From contig JAQFVV010006255.1 of assembly GCA_028023455.1 (NCBI GenBank), positions 1,178,001 to 1,242,000 of the forward strand: DNA of 64,000 nt. Direction: 5' to 3'. Each line of letters begins with the position of its first letter. The stretch's first letter is position 1. The translations under genes were made by a program, and so were the position numbers. This DNA comes from Epiperipatus broadwayi (lineage: Eukaryota > Onychophora > Udeonychophora > Euonychophora > Peripatidae). Of this stretch, positions 1-13,125 are shown piece by piece. The notes below the pieces were generated by a model. It saw nothing but the letters and a program-made list of their open reading frames with translations. It did no database searches and was not told the DNA's origin.

Positions 1-2
1 AA

Positions 3-434
3 TATAAATTGTTTCTCTCTTTGGTTTTGCCAATTTTAGAATATGGATCTGTCGTTTGGAATCCCAGTTCCAAGCGAGATATTATCAAAATTCAATTGGT
101 TTATGACAAATTTTCTAAGTACATTAAATTAAAAGACCATTATCTATCCCTATCCATTAGAAGAAAAATGAGAGATCTTAAAATTTTATATAATCTTGTG
201 AATCAAAAAATTATATTAACTAACAAAATTTCAAATATTGCGTTTAATAATTGTTTACATAAAACACGTACATTTACTTTATTTTATATTAAGGTTTGTC
301 GCTCTAACGTATTAAAATTTTCACCTTTGCTTCGTTTGCCTAATACCTATAATCATGATTTTATTAATGAAAATATTTTTTCTTTAGACTTTAAAAAATT
401 TGTTACTTATCTTGTAAAAAAGTATGGCATATAA
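3..434 (+). CDS. C-terminal part of a LINE reverse transcriptase (partial)
   Basis: The frame is open from the window edge to a TAA at 432-434, so the start lies outside the window. The protein begins with a segment containing LEYGSVVWNP, followed by IQLVYDKFSKYI and a DLKILYNLVN stretch. This is the usual pattern just after the RT domain in Jockey/CR1-type non-LTR retrotransposons: a conserved Trp motif, then a basic region with R..DL..LY. No catalytic motif is in the window. The frame is uninterrupted over about 143 codons, so the copy may be fairly young. A short 3' UTR (435-550) and a pentanucleotide tail follow. The element class is inferred from these motifs; the exact clade is uncertain. 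Confidence 0.7.
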   Translation, partial: YKLFLSLVLPILEYGSVVWNPSSKRDIIKIQLVYDKFSKYIKLKDHYLSLSIRRKMRDLKILYNLVNQKIILTNKISNIAFNNCLHKTRTFTLFYIKVCRSNVLKFSPLLRLPNTYNHDFINENIFSLDFKKFVTYLVKKYGI

Positions 435-550
435 TTATATTATTTTCATCATTTTTACTCATTTATGTATATTATTTATGTATATTATTGTATAGTTATT
501 ATAGTGCAATTCTGTAATTGGCTTAATGCTGTAGTTTTGTACGGTAAATA

Positions 551-580
551 AATTGAATTGAATTGAATTGAATTGAATTG
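551..580 (+). repeat. (AATTG)6 tail of the LINE
   Basis: Six perfect AATTG units follow the LINE 3' UTR. Many LINEs without a poly(A) tail end in a short tandem repeat, so this is probably the true 3' end of the element. It runs directly into the trinucleotide array. Confidence 0.75.
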
Positions 581-581
581 A

Positions 582-1311
<730 letters not shown>

Positions 1312-1559
1312 GTTATTTGCATTTTTATTTAGGATGTTTCATTTACAATATGATAGTGGAACCAATATTTTTACAATTGAATATATCATGTTTTCTATGT
1401 AGAAGGAAAAATAAAATAATTTTTATGTTATCAATGTCAGCAATTATTCATTTCTTCCTTGAAAAAGATAATAGATATCAGCAAAACCTTATTATTCTGC
1501 CTGTCTTATACATTAAAAATCTGAAAATGTTTTTAACATATGGTAATATTTATCTATAA

Positions 1560-3560
1560 TGGTATTATCTTTAGAGGCTATCAATTTGATATCTATTTCT
1601 GGTAATCAAATGAATAATATGACTGCTGATGATTTTCAAATAGTATATTCTTACGTTGTTTAAAATAACATTTAGCTGTTGTTATAATACTGATTAACTT
1701 TCACTATCACCATATATTACTGTTGCCCAATAAAGATATTAGTAATAAAGTATTTAAAATCATTAGCAAAACAAAGAGTATATTCAAAAATAAAATAGAG
1801 TGAGATAATAAAGATAAAGAAGAAATATAGATCTTCTTTATAAAAATTGTATGAAAAAGAAGAGTAAGTAGATCTTAGTTTATATTTGAGTATCAAATGA
1901 TCAACAGATTTTGACATTACATAACTCAATGGAAGATAGTTACTTCCATTTCAGTTGCAGATATTTAAAAAAATTATGATTATTTATTATTATATATATA
2001 TCCTGCAATAAAATCCCAACTTGAAGAGACCTTAATTCTGCAGATAATCAAAATTATAATAATGGTAATTATCAATTGAAAAATGATGGAAAAGATTAAT
2101 GCATTTATGTCATCATATCATCTATCTAGAAAGTTGTTGTTTTTTTACTTGTGGCTAAAAAATTTTAATATTGTTGTTTACTCTCCATGTCATTATTTAT
2201 GATAATGCCTTAGAAAGTTGTTTGAAGTCTGTGTAATAAGATATCCTATAAGTTCACCTTTATTGATGACATTCAGAAAAAATATCTCTATATCCAAGAT
2301 CAAATTAGTTTTTGTTTTCCACTTTTATTTCAGATCTTCATATTTTTTTCATTTTTATGTAATTCTGAATGCCAAATTATTGAAGTACTAATATGCTTCT
2401 CTCACTTTAAATGTCATTGATTCTCTTCTATCTACATGTTTTGATTTATCTTTTCTGATTCTTCTTCTATTTGAAATATCCTTATTATTTATTGTTAGAA
2501 AGATGTTGCCTTGGCAACAGATTGAAATTGTTAATTGTTATTGCTATTGGTATCATCTAAGTGTTGACTGTTTTTATGCATTTAGAATCATAAGTACTGT
2601 ATGCCCAAATATTTTGATTTTACTTAAATAAATAGAATTTTTCATCTTTGATATTTATTTTCATAAATTTAAGTTATCCTAAATTTTTTACTTTTATTTC
2701 ATATTTATTATTGATCACTGTTGAATATAATTCTTTGCCGAGTTATGATTAGAGAATTTAAAAGTTCAATACAAAAAAAATTGTCTTAAGTTGCTATTCT
2801 TTACTATTGATCAAGAAAAACGATTAATCTGAAGAATATTTCTGTTTTAATAAAATTTGGTAGATGTATTGAACTTTGGATTTTAATAGATATTAACTTT
2901 TTTAAAATAATATAATAATTAAAATTCTTATTACTCATCAATTCTAACTTTTTTAAACAAAGAAATAATATTCTATCGCTGAGCAATGTTTTAAATTATT
3001 AATGAATGCAGAGAAAAAACTCTGCAGAATATATTAATACTTAACAGTTAAGTTTTGCTGATTGAGAAAAATGTCTTAGCACCATTAATAAAAAATAAGT
3101 TACATTTAAATCTGGTGAAATAAAATAGTTTGTAACTCTTAGGGAATTGAAACTTTTAACTTTTCTACTTTCGTAATATTTTATATGTGTCTGCATACTT
3201 ATGCTTAACAAGTAGTAGAAAAATAAATAATTTATTTTATTACAGTATTATGGAAATGATCGTATTCCTTTAAATATCTGTAACTAATATCTTGTTCTTA
3301 ATGTGTAATTGACGTAAAAAATAAATGGCATAATAATCGTTTATAAAGCAACGTTATTGAAAATAATATAATTGAAAAGAATATATTTAAAGAATTAATT
3401 TTAAAAAACTGCAAAAAAAAAAAAAAAAATAGATAATAAAATAAAATGAAAAATAAAACGTTCAACCTTGTCATGTATACAAAATTTTTTTCTTTTTCAT
3501 TATTTTTAAGTCGTCTACGGCATTATTAGACAAAATAATGAGAACATAATTGCACTATAT
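1560..3560. other. No gene seen; AT-rich intergenic DNA
   Basis: I see no coding frame, repeat boundary or RNA gene here. A run of about 18 A lies near 3412-3429. The short open frames at 1717-1929 and 2804-2986 have no recognisable content. Confidence 0.6.
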
Positions 3561-3589
3561 ATTTGGCACCATATAGCTTAAACATAAAA

Positions 3590-4000
3590 ACTCTTCGAAA
3601 TAGTAAGGGGTATCAGACAGAACTTAATAGAAGAGCAATACAGAGACTTCAAACCACTCAAAGAATGCATGTTGGGAGTAATAAGAAGAGATCGAAAACG
3701 CAATGTATGGGTAAGAGAACAAACAGGTGTTACTGATCTCCTTGAAAAAATTAAAAGACAAGTGGAGTTGGGCTGGACATATTGCTAGAAGAGATGATAA
3801 TAGATGGACAATTGAATTTTTAAACTGGATTCCAAGAGATTGTAAAAGACCCAGAAAGAGACCACATATGAGATGGATGGATGAAATAAGAAAGTGTGCA
3901 GGGGTGATGTGGAGAAGAGAAGCTAAAGATTGGAAAAGATGGATTGAACTTGGAGAGACCTTCATCTTACAGTGGATTGATAATGGTTGATGATGATGAT
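3590..4000 (+). pseudogene. RTE-type LINE 3' end, decayed
   Basis: Two overlapping frames together give the C-terminal region of an RTE endonuclease/reverse transcriptase. An upstream piece reads MLGVIRRDRKRNVWVREQTG. After a frameshift near 3750 comes a segment with KWSWAGHIAR, RKRPHMRWMDEI and LGETFILQW, ending at 3988-3990. These are the family's hallmark post-RT motifs. The ORF is followed at once by TGATGATGATGAT, a typical RTE 3' tail. The copy is 5'-truncated: no RT catalytic or endonuclease sequence is present. It is a dead insertion and unrelated to the host gene. A second fragment of the same 3' end lies near 47.1 kb. Confidence 0.8.
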
Positions 4001-4261
4001 CAGATAGAAAGATAAAATGATGAGTTGTCTGAGTTTACAGAGGGTCAAAATATTGGTGAACTGCCAATTGAATCATCAGTAAACAAAACTGCTGAACTAT
4101 TTATTGTTCTATCTTGACAATTTCAAAGATATATATTTCAGAGATAGTAATATAGCTCTAGAACTATCTAGATGTTAGATTATTACAAACTACCCTTAAT
4201 AATGATCAAATAGTATTAGCCATTATATTCTAATATCTAATTACTCTAACTGCTTTATATG

Positions 4262-4450
4262 CTGACATCAGTTGGTAGAGTATCTGATTTGGGATATGGA
4301 GATTCCAGGATCGATACTGATGCTTGAACTTCTTATGAACTCCTTAGCAATAAAGCCATATACCTTACTGGTGATAATGGGAAAATGAATCTTCTAGAAA
4401 CCAGTAAATATTCTTTAACTTTCTTTCTAGCTTGCACTAATAATAATATC
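4262..4450 (+). mobile_element. tRNA-derived SINE relic
   Basis: A tRNA-like head contains ATCAGTTGGTAGAGTATC (A-box-like) and, about 50 bp later, AGGATCGATACTG (B-box-like). A short body and an AATAATAAT-type tail follow. It resembles the tRNA-headed repeats at 16.8, 25.8 and 33.2 kb but is more diverged. The end positions are approximate. Confidence 0.5.
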
Positions 4451-4459
4451 TCTATTTCC

Positions 4460-5040
4460 AGAAACCACAATATAAATAATTGGAAAAATCAATGAACTGT
4501 AAATAAATATTAACCTGAATTCTAGAATAAGTTGTTAGATTTTTTTTTGTTGTTGAGAGATATTAAATTTGTACTGTTATCTATTTAGTGTCCATCTTTT
4601 ACCCTTATCATGTTATTTAACCAAATAGATCAAAAATGTGGGCATTAAGTGAAGATCAATGTAAATCCAATGTCTCCTACCAAAAAATTATCAATCAACT
4701 AAAATCTACTCATAGCTTTGACACACAAATATCTTTTGATTTTATTCACTGCTTGTGATATAATCTATAAGTCTAGAAGAAAGATAATAATAATGGTAAT
4801 TGACATTATGATGATTTTATTATTTTTGTCCAAAGAATCAAAAATAACTGCAGTTGGTTTAAAACTGAAAGCGTTATAACATTTAGTGATTAGACTAGTC
4901 AGGGTTATATAATGTTCAAATTACCATCCTAAATGTTATAAATATTTAAATTGAGGCACTCTTCATATATCTGAAGCCTAATTGTAAATATAGGGAATTT
5001 GAACTCAGACTTTCAAGCACCCTTCAACTATCCACACTAT
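4460..5040. other. No gene seen
   Basis: AT-rich sequence with no convincing frame. A phrase near 4715 (AGCTTTGACACA) resembles part of the dispersed repeat described at 26.8-27.6 kb but is too short to call. Confidence 0.5.
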
Positions 5041-5180
5041 TTCTTACCACTGATACACATGGCCATACACATGTAGAAAAGATAAATAATTACCAATATA
5101 TGTATTTCATGCTGAACCAGTACTTATCAGTTGATCCAGATTATTATCTCCCACACATATATATAATCAGTGCTCATCTT
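5040..5180 (+). repeat. Dispersed repeat, partial copy
   Basis: The segment with ATGCTGAACCAGTACTTATC and GTTGATCCAGAT recurs at 21.6, 27.05 and 27.4 kb with small changes. This copy is diverged and its ends are unclear. Confidence 0.45.
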
Positions 5181-5349
5181 ATATTAACATAGCAAACCCT
5201 CATACTTTAATGGACATGCTTCAATTTACTCTAACCTCCAACTCTTCAGCCATCCATACCATTGAAATCTGACAATGGGAAAAGCTCAAATCCATGTTGA
5301 TGCCAACATTATTGCCATGCCATGTTGGACTTCAAGTCACTCTGATCTC

Positions 5350-5496
5350 TTATCCTAAATGTTATGTTTTTTTCAGTAATGCTCTCTGTAAATAAATATA
5401 AAGTCTAAACTTTAAACAGCATGATTCACAAACATATTTATTCACAAAGAGTGTTACTGAAAAAACGTTTGGGAGTGTGGTTTGAACATTTAGTAT
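5350..5496. mobile_element. Short palindromic element (MITE-like)
   Basis: The left arm (TCAGTAATGCTCTCTGTAAA, from 5373) is the inverse of the right arm ending TTACTGA at 5460, with a few mismatches. Weaker pairing continues outward to about 5350 and 5496. No target duplication is obvious. Confidence 0.55.
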
Positions 5497-5499
5497 TTG

Positions 5500-7020
5500 A
5501 ATTTTCAGCTAGTAATATGCACTGGAATATTTTCATATATATATATATTCATTTGAATTAAAAATCTCTGTTTATTTAAATATCAAAATAAGATTTAACA
5601 ATAATCACAAAAGTGAAAATTAGTAGTATTTTCTCTCAAATAAATCTGTTTGCACTGCCATTTAGTGAATCCTGGTCATATTATATTGTATTCTCTAGAA
5701 TTGAAAAAAATATATATATTAGAACTCACTGATATCTGAAATTATTGTTTACTGAAACTTATTAAATATTTGATTATAGCCAAACCTTAATAGATGAAAT
5801 CACTGCAGAAGACAAGACACTCCAGTATTTCTCAAAATGATTATTTTATATAAGTAGTACTATATTGAACATAAGAAGTGAATATATGTCTTATAGAGAT
5901 TGATTTTTTCCAATCACTTTAATGGTATATAACTAGAAATTACAAAAATACACCTATCAATTAGATTGCCTTTTAAATCATAGTGGTGAAACTGTTATCA
6001 ATTGGAAATCCATATCATAATAATCTTAGTTCAATCATTACTCCAACCCAAATGACGTCTGTTTATATACTTGAAAAACCAAGTTTATTCCATAGTACCA
6101 GTAGTATTTCCATACAATACTAGTAATTATCAAGATAATATTATTCCGATTCATACAAATAAGATAATGGTTTAAGAAATATTTCACATTCCATGACTTT
6201 TTTAGTCACTTAATTTATAATACATAAAATTAAAAGCATGTGAAGCACTTGAAAGAGAAGCTTGAAAGAGTGCAAAAATATTAAAAGCTTAGCGCTTTCA
6301 AGATGGGTTGCCTCATATTCTGTGGGAAAGTTTTAAACAGTGAGTGAGGTATTAATATCCTCATTTATTTATTTTAGATAATTTAGAAATTATTTTTAGA
6401 ATAATGACTTAGTATTTCTAGACACTTGAAATTTATAAAAATTCAATATCACATACAATCTCAGCTGTTTAGGCTAAAATATAAATACAGTAATTTTCCC
6501 ATTCTGATTCTAATCATTTTTGTTCAGTTGATATATTACTACATTCAATTCAGTTTTACTCACACTCTCTGAAGACAATTTCTTTTCAGCTTTATTACTT
6601 ATGCAATAAAGCAAAGTGCAAAATTCAATAATATATAAAGCATAAAAATTTTCTGTTCATGAAAGATTTTTGGTGGTGATGTTTTTTTTTTCTTTAAATA
6701 CTTTTATGTGTTAAAAATATGTAAAGAAAAATATAAAAATAATTTATAAAATATATTTTTAATGGTATATAAACACCAAATCACATATTTCTCTCGTAAT
6801 TTTTCTTATGCAATTTCTGTTTGATATTAAATAAAAAATTGTTTTTCTTATGAAAAAATATTATGGTACTTATGAGTTTTCAGATAAAAAAGATAGCAAC
6901 CTGTATTTTTGAACAATCTATAGACTCTTGTACTGCTTTCCTGTGATGATGTTTTTATTCTGCGCTGAAAGCTAAGTTAAAGTTTATTTATTTTTTTGTG
7001 CAATTAATCATCTGAGATCA
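5500..7020. other. No gene seen
   Basis: AT-rich intergenic DNA with short A/T runs; no repeat or coding signal I can support. Confidence 0.55.
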
Positions 7021-7497
7021 TCGATACAAAGATTGTTTGCTTGTTGTATGAAAGTGAAGAGTAAATTGTGATCAAGAAAGAAAAATATAATTGAATTTGG
7101 AAAGATCGGGAATTATTAATGTTTAGAAAGTGTTTCATTCGCCATTTTAAATATAGAAGTAAAAAAAATATTTTGTTGAATGTGTGTTAATGTAAGGATA
7201 TTTTATAACTAAGTTGTATATAAGATTAGTTGATTTTTTAGTAAGTTTTCTGCTAAAGAATTTTTTTTAATTTAAGAAAGGGAATGATTTGTTTGAGAAA
7301 AAAAGATAATGTTTTGAAGGCCTATGGTCAGAAAACATATGGTTATCGGTCGATTGTCATTGAAAGAAAGTTTTTATCATTCCATGCAAAGGGGTTTGAA
7401 GAGTATGATAGGAAGTATAAAATCAAATATAGAGTATGTGACTTGGAAAATAAGGAATATGGATTACAATTGTATTCTATAATGCATATATAAGAGT

Positions 7498-7913
7498 CAG
7501 AAAGAAATTAGGTGTGCTGTGGTAGAGTGTACTGTATGTGACAAAATGTGTCACTTGAAATGTTTAAATAAGACTAGGAAGGATGTAACAGGTTTATGGT
7601 TATGAAGACAGTGTGTAAATGTGATAAAAGAGGTGAAAAGTCATTTTTAAGTGTAGATAGTTTAAAGAGAATGTCAGGAAGAATGGAGCAAAATGTAATG
7701 GAGGAAGATAGAATAGAATATGGTTTTAGTGGAGGATCAGGAGATATGGGTGGAAAAAATAGTAAAATGGAAATAGTTAGCCAAATAATAAGTAAGATAG
7801 AGGAAGAGGTAAAGGATGTAGAAGCAAAATTTAAATTGATAAAGATGAAATGTGAAATGATGAAGGAATTATTGAGTAGTAATGATAAAGAAGAAGTAGA
7901 TAAGGAAGTATAG
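7498..7913 (+). pseudogene. LINE ORF1 fragment: PHD finger and acidic helix
   Basis: Reading from 7507, the frame has C..C spacing in VECTVCDKMCHLKC followed by TGLW, the core of a PHD finger that should end W-x-C-x-x-C. At the expected Cys codon there is TGA (7600-7602), consistent with a TGT to TGA change. The sequence then continues in another frame as VCKCDKRGEK and an acidic, Lys/Glu-rich segment that ends at 7911-7913. PHD fingers occur in ORF1 of some CR1-like LINEs. The copy is broken at a zinc ligand, so it cannot be functional. The extent of ORF1 upstream of 7498 is uncertain. Confidence 0.6.
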
Positions 7914-8037
7914 AAGATGGTAGAGAATGTTATAGATGAAGCAGCGAAAGTAGACTATGAGACAATATTGATAAGAGATTCACTAATTAGAAGATATAAC
8001 TGCAAAAGAAAATAGAAACAGGTATATAAGAGTATGT

Positions 8038-8772
8038 TTGCCTAGAGCTAGAATTAGGGGTATTACAGTTAAAGTAAAAAAGCAAAGGAGTAGAGATTTG
8101 TCAAAGCCATCGGAGAGAGTAATGGACGAGTACATAGAATTGATTAGGAATTTGAGTAAGATTAGTGGAAGAGTAGGAATAGTTGGAATATTACCAAAAT
8201 TTGACAAGAGATATATATTAGATAGGGCATGTTCTATAAATGAGAGATTGAAAAAATTGTGTGAGAGAAATGATGTTATGTTGGTGGATGTGTGGGATTT
8301 TTTTATTAGAAAGAGGGAGTTATATAGTAAAGATGGATTGCACTTAGAAAAACAAGGAAGTGAAGTTTTAGGAAGCTTGATTTATAAAGAATATAGTTCA
8401 AGAAAGGGGGGTGGAGTTTTAAGTGGCAGTGTTATCAGAAAGAAGAATGGATTGGATGTAAGAAATAAACAAAGTGTAGCTGATTTAGATATAAATGTAT
8501 ATGTGGAGAGGGAATGTGTCTGTAAAATTAATGGTAAGCAAGTTATTTATAAATGTAATGGAGAAGAAAAAGTCAAAAGAATTTATAAAAGAGTAGTTAG
8601 GAAAGAGGAAATTGTTAAAATAGGGTATTTGAATATGCAAGGTGGTAGGAGACCAGAAAAATGGCTGGAATTAAACAAAGCAATTAAAAATGAAGAGCTT
8701 GAGGTATTAGCAGTAGTGGAAACACATCTAAGAAAAGAAGAAGAACCTATTCTGGAAGTCTGGCAGGGATAA
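8038..8772 (+). pseudogene. LINE ORF: esterase-like domain joined to AP endonuclease N-terminus
   Basis: This is an uninterrupted frame of about 245 codons. Residues 1-130 look like the C-terminal part of an SGNH/GDSL esterase domain: VGIVGILPKFDKRY, then VMLVDVWDFF, and the DGLHLEKQGSEVLG block carrying the family's D..HL motif. From about residue 190 it reads IVKIGYLNMQGGRRPEKW and EVLAVVETHLRKEEEP. That is the start of the AP-like endonuclease, with the catalytic-type Asn and Glu motifs. A TAA stops it at 8770-8772, but the next bases continue the domain in another frame (KRGGGIVVMSKK). There is no visible break between the esterase and nuclease parts, so the element may use one long ORF. 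The start codon is not determinable. Confidence 0.7.
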
Positions 8773-9019
8773 ATAGAAAACAAAAAGAAAAAAGGGGTGG
8801 TGGTATAGTAGTTATGTCCAAAAAATATTTAAATATTGTTAAATATTAAGAACATTTGTAGTTTGAAATAAGGTTAGAAAAACAAGAAATGGATGGTGAC
8901 TATAGTGTATATAGCCATTGGAGATATTCAAACTATAATGGAGTGGAATAGTAGCATATGTGAATGGTTAGTTAAGGATATATAGAGCTTCAAACAAAAG
9001 GGGAAGAGAATAATGCTTA

Positions 9020-9300
9020 TAGGGGATATGAATGGGCATATTAAAGAAATTGATGATGTAGATAATAAGAATGGACAACTTTTGAAGAATATTTGTCAGA
9101 GAGTAAATTTGAGCATTGGAAATTTATCAAATATTTATGAGGGACAATACACATGGTCTAGAAGTAATATATTCACATGATAGATTATGTATTAGTAGAG
9201 AAAGAGGGAATGAATAAAGTATGGAAAATTAAGATGTTTGATAATGAAGAGAGGGAGTATGTAATAATAATCATAACTTCTTTAAAATAGAAATGGATAG
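9020..9300 (+). pseudogene. LINE AP endonuclease, C-terminal pieces
   Basis: The translated pieces include GDMNGHI (the GDFN-like metal-binding motif), then EGQYTW, and in another frame IDYVLVEKEGMNKV, which matches the S-x-IDYVL motif near the end of the nuclease. The final SDH-like motif appears lost or mutated. Stops and a frameshift near 9178 separate the pieces. They belong to the same element as the flanking ORFs. Confidence 0.6.
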
Positions 9301-9846
9301 TAATATGATGGAAAATAGTAATAAAAGTAGAAAGGATAGTGAAAGATGTGGATTGAGAATGAACGATAAGAATAAGTTTCTTCTAAAATATAAGTTGAAG
9401 AAACCATAGAAGAATTGGTTGGGAATGAGTATAAGGACTGGTATGGTGAAATAGAAAAAGTGGCAAATAAGATTTTAGGTGAAAACATTCAGAATAATAA
9501 AAATAATAGGAAAGTGAGAGTTAGTAAAATTGTAAAAGTGAGACAAAAAGCCTGCAGAGAATATAAGTGTGCTATTAAGAACAAAAAATGTGAAAACATT
9601 GTTAGTGCTAAATAGGAAAAGTACTTAAGAATAAAAAAGTTGGCTAAAATAGATAATTATAGAGAGAGAATGAAATTGAACAGTAAATTGTTGGAGGATA
9701 TTAATAAAAGTGGAAAACATGGGAGTAAAAAAATTTGTAAATACATTAAAAGGAATATAGGGGAGTGAGAAATATTATTACTAGATGATGAGGGAATAGA
9801 GTGTAGCTCTAGAGAAGAATTAGATATAATCTTAAATAAGTATGTA

Positions 9847-10095
9847 ATGGATATAGAAAATATGTTTGATGTGAAGGACAGAGTGATTGCAAACATAAAA
9901 GCATATAGTAATGGGAATATTAGGTTTACAGAAAATGAACTGAATGAGGTAGGTAAGAAATTGAAAAGTAGAAAGGCAAGAGGTTTGGGTGGATGGGCAG
10001 CAGAAATGGTAATGAAATTAGGGCATAGGGCAAAATTAAAACTATTATCATGTTTTAATAAGATGGCACAGAAGAGAGATTTTCTGAGTAGTTGA
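9847..10095 (+). pseudogene. LINE region before the RT core
   Basis: An 82-codon frame contains FTENELNEVGKKLKSRKARG followed by GGWAAEMVMKLG. This matches the conserved block ahead of RT motif A in non-LTR elements (K-A-x-G-x-D-G). The Asp normally found there is replaced by Gly. It ends at a TGA (10093-10095) where related proteins continue. Confidence 0.6.
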
Positions 10096-10379
10096 AATAA
10101 TACAAGAATAAGGCTACTATTTAAAGGAAAGGGTAAGGATCATAGAAAGTTAAACAATTATAGACTGATAGTGGAATTATAGACTGATAGTGGTAACATC
10201 AGTGCTATATAAAATTTTCTCATATATGGTGGCTGGAATGTTTGCAAAATGAACGGAAGAAAATATTGTGGGGAAAAATGCAAGGATGTTTTCAATCAGA
10301 TAGACATAAGTATAGGAGTTAGTTTATTTGTAGTTACACAACTTATGGATATGAGTAGAAATACAGGTAAATAGTTATA

Positions 10380-11240
10380 TATGGTTTGTATAGATATAAA
10401 GAAGGTATATGATAGAGTAAATAGAAATAAATTATGAGTAAGTTTAATAAATTTGGGAATGGATATTAATGGATATTATTAAGAAATATGAAAATAATTA
10501 TTATACATATCAATTAGGGAATATAGAATTAATTAAAGTTAAAAATGGGGTGGGACTAAGGCAAGGATGCCCTATGTCACCTATTTTGCTTTTGTTGTTT
10601 TTGAGAGAAATGGAGATAGCAATAGAAAGACTAGGAAGATGGGTAGAGATAACATTAATAGGTGGCAAGGGAGTATATACATTGTCGGGTCTTTTATTTG
10701 TGAATAATGTCTTTTTGTGTGCAGATAGAAGGGAAGATGTGGAAGTTGTGCTGAGGACATGTGCAAGAGATGAAGATTAAATTTAGTGAAGAAAAATTAA
10801 AAGTAATGGTGATTAATACTGGGGAAAGAGAAAACAAACAATTTTTATTGGGGGATATAAAGTTAGGTATGGTGAATAGATATAACTATTTGGGAATCAT
10901 CTTAAGTAATCAGAGAAATTGCTTGGATAAATGGGAGAAAAAATTGATAAATGAAGCAAAGAAAAGAAAGAGATTGATAAAGAAATTAATAGTGTTCTCT
11001 TATAATAAGTACGATGTAGCTAGAATTGTAAAAAAGGGAGTGGCAGTAGCAGGGTTAATGTATGGTAACAATGCATTATGGGTTATTAAAGTGGTATTAG
11101 ATTACTTTGTAAAAGTACAAAGAAGAAAGACATACATTAGATACAGATATGTGGATGGCAAAGGAGGCAATTCAAGGAGAAATGGGATGATCAAGTTTTT
11201 ATATGAGAGATGCAAAAAGCAAAATGAAAATGTTTGGTAG
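10380..11240 (+). pseudogene. LINE reverse transcriptase core and thumb, catalytically broken
   Basis: RT motif A is visible as VCIDIKKVYDRVNR near 10386-10430. A block with LRQGCPMSPILLLLF (about 10555-10600) is the conserved Q-G-C-P-x-S-P motif. Motif C should read F-A-D-D but is FVNNVFLCA near 10695-10725, so both catalytic Asp are Asn. A further frame from 10761 to 11240 contains KIKFSEEKLKVM, YNYLGIIL and a Lys-rich helix, the usual post-RT region. Stops at several points separate these blocks. The copy is certainly inactive. Confidence 0.75.
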
Positions 11241-11869
11241 ATTGCAGTTTATGGATAATAAAAGAATAGTCAAAATAGTATTTGATTGGGTTATGAATAA
11301 AGGGCAGACAACAAGATGGGTGAAAAAGGTAATGCAATATGTAGAAGATTTGGGTAAATAATTTATGTCAGTATACTTTTACAAAAGTTGGGATGATTGG
11401 GTTAGGAGAATTATTGAGTGTTTTAGTGTTAAGGTATGGGATAGAAGAATAGATGCATTAATAAACAATAGGGAGTTGGAGAACTGGTATGGGGAGTAAA
11501 AAGAGTTTAAATATATATAGAAGTAAACAGAATACTGTGTGAGAATTAATTTGTGATACTAGCAAGCATCTGTTAATTGAATTTGGGCACAAATAATGAA
11601 GTTGAGGAAGAATAAATATAAACAAAGTGATTATACAGAAAGTGGGTTATTGGTTTTCATGCTGGGTTGGGAAAAGATGAGGGATTTAGATATAAAGGCC
11701 ATGGAGTTGATAAAGATTGTATTGTGGAAATGGGATGAAGCAGGATAGAGATGAATATGGGAAAACTTAAGGGAAGTTAAAGTGGCTAACAGGTTTCTCT
11801 GGGCATAGTTGTCAAAAGATTCCTGACTCTGTATAAGAAGTCACAGTGCATAACATCACATCTACAGTT

Positions 11870-13120
11870 CAGAATCCCCCCTCCCCACAAATGTTTATTT
11901 TAAAAAGTGGTTGCTAGGAAACGTATTTAATATTTACATTCTATTTTTTATTGTTACTATTATTTTAAAAAAAGAAAAAATTACAATATTTACTCTTTAT
12001 TTTTTTGTTTGCATTAATTTACTAACAGAAAAATGAATTAAAAAATAGATAAATACAATATTTACACTTTATTAATGTCAGCGGCATGCAACCCGTAATG
12101 GCTTCCAAAATTGCATACTATTTTTGAATCAAATGCGTAATTTTTATTTCAAGAGTTAATGTTATTTTGTTAAAAATTAAATTTTCTAAAATTAATATAT
12201 AATTCAGAATGTTAAGTCATCGGGAAGCTTTTCTTGAATGATTTTCCTGCTGACTTACTATGTACGTAATTTTATGTTGTAATTCTTTTTTTTTTTTTCA
12301 ATTCTAGTTCATATGTGGATACTTGTGACATTTGAATGTAAAGTTTCATATCGTGACCATTAATGTAAATTTTGATCATGAATACAATTTACCAAAAAAA
12401 AACTGCTGCTGACAAACACTGAATTGAACCAAAGTACGATAAAGTTAAAAGTGACTTGTCACTTCCACTTTGCAATATACATAAAAAAAATTTAAAAAAT
12501 GAAATAAGGGTTCTTAATGAAATTTATCGGAATTTATTACTTTTTCACTTTTTTTAAAATGTAACTTGATTTATTAATTTATTTATTTTTAATTTAACAA
12601 CTAACACATCTTCGGGAAATTGTAAGTCGTCGAAAATGTATATTTATCAAAAATATGGGCTGCCATCTTGGTTTACTTGAAAACTCATAAGTACAGAAAA
12701 ATATTAATAAATTATTTCATGAATTGTAGCATCAAACATTATCATTAATTGGGAATTAAGAATTTTTAACAATATTGTGGTCAAGTGGAAATATTAGATC
12801 ATTAATGAATCTTTCCATTTTCACTCTAAAACGATCATAAAAAGTTAGTCATAGTTTTCATATCCATTTCCTTTGATTCTATTCAATGCTTGTAAAGTTG
12901 GTTTTCAAGAAGTGATTGAAAGGTTATCAATTTAATTTAAATTGAAGTGTAATAAGAAATTTAACAATATATATTTAATGTATCATTAAATAACCAATGC
13001 TATGTAATCTTTTTTATAACAAAAAAAAAAAGATTTATTATATGTCATGCATATTTACAAAAAAAGGCTGTTTCCCTCTCCTTTTTTAAATAAGTCACGT
13101 GACTTTACAGTTGCTAGTTT
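11870..13120. other. No gene seen
   Basis: AT-rich spacer with a few homopolymer runs (for example poly-A near 13020). I find no coding frame or repeat partner in the window. Confidence 0.55.
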
Positions 13121-13125
13121 GTTCC

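Larger units (their letters stand above)
7030..11860 (+). mobile_element. Near full-length decayed LINE (CR1-like domain set)
   Basis: Purine-rich coding-like sequence holds, in order, a PHD-type zinc finger (7498-7625), a coiled-coil-like acidic stretch (to 7913), an SGNH-esterase-like domain, an AP endonuclease and a reverse transcriptase. Many stops and frameshifts separate the pieces. The 3' end near 11780-11860 (CACAGTGCATAACATCACAT) matches the ends of two inverted copies at 49.8 and 50.5-51.2 kb, which fixes the family's 3' terminus. ORF1 proteins with PHD plus esterase domains are known in CR1-type LINEs, so I place it there. The 5' boundary is a guess. It lies upstream of the first visible host exon, in the same orientation. 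Confidence 0.8.
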
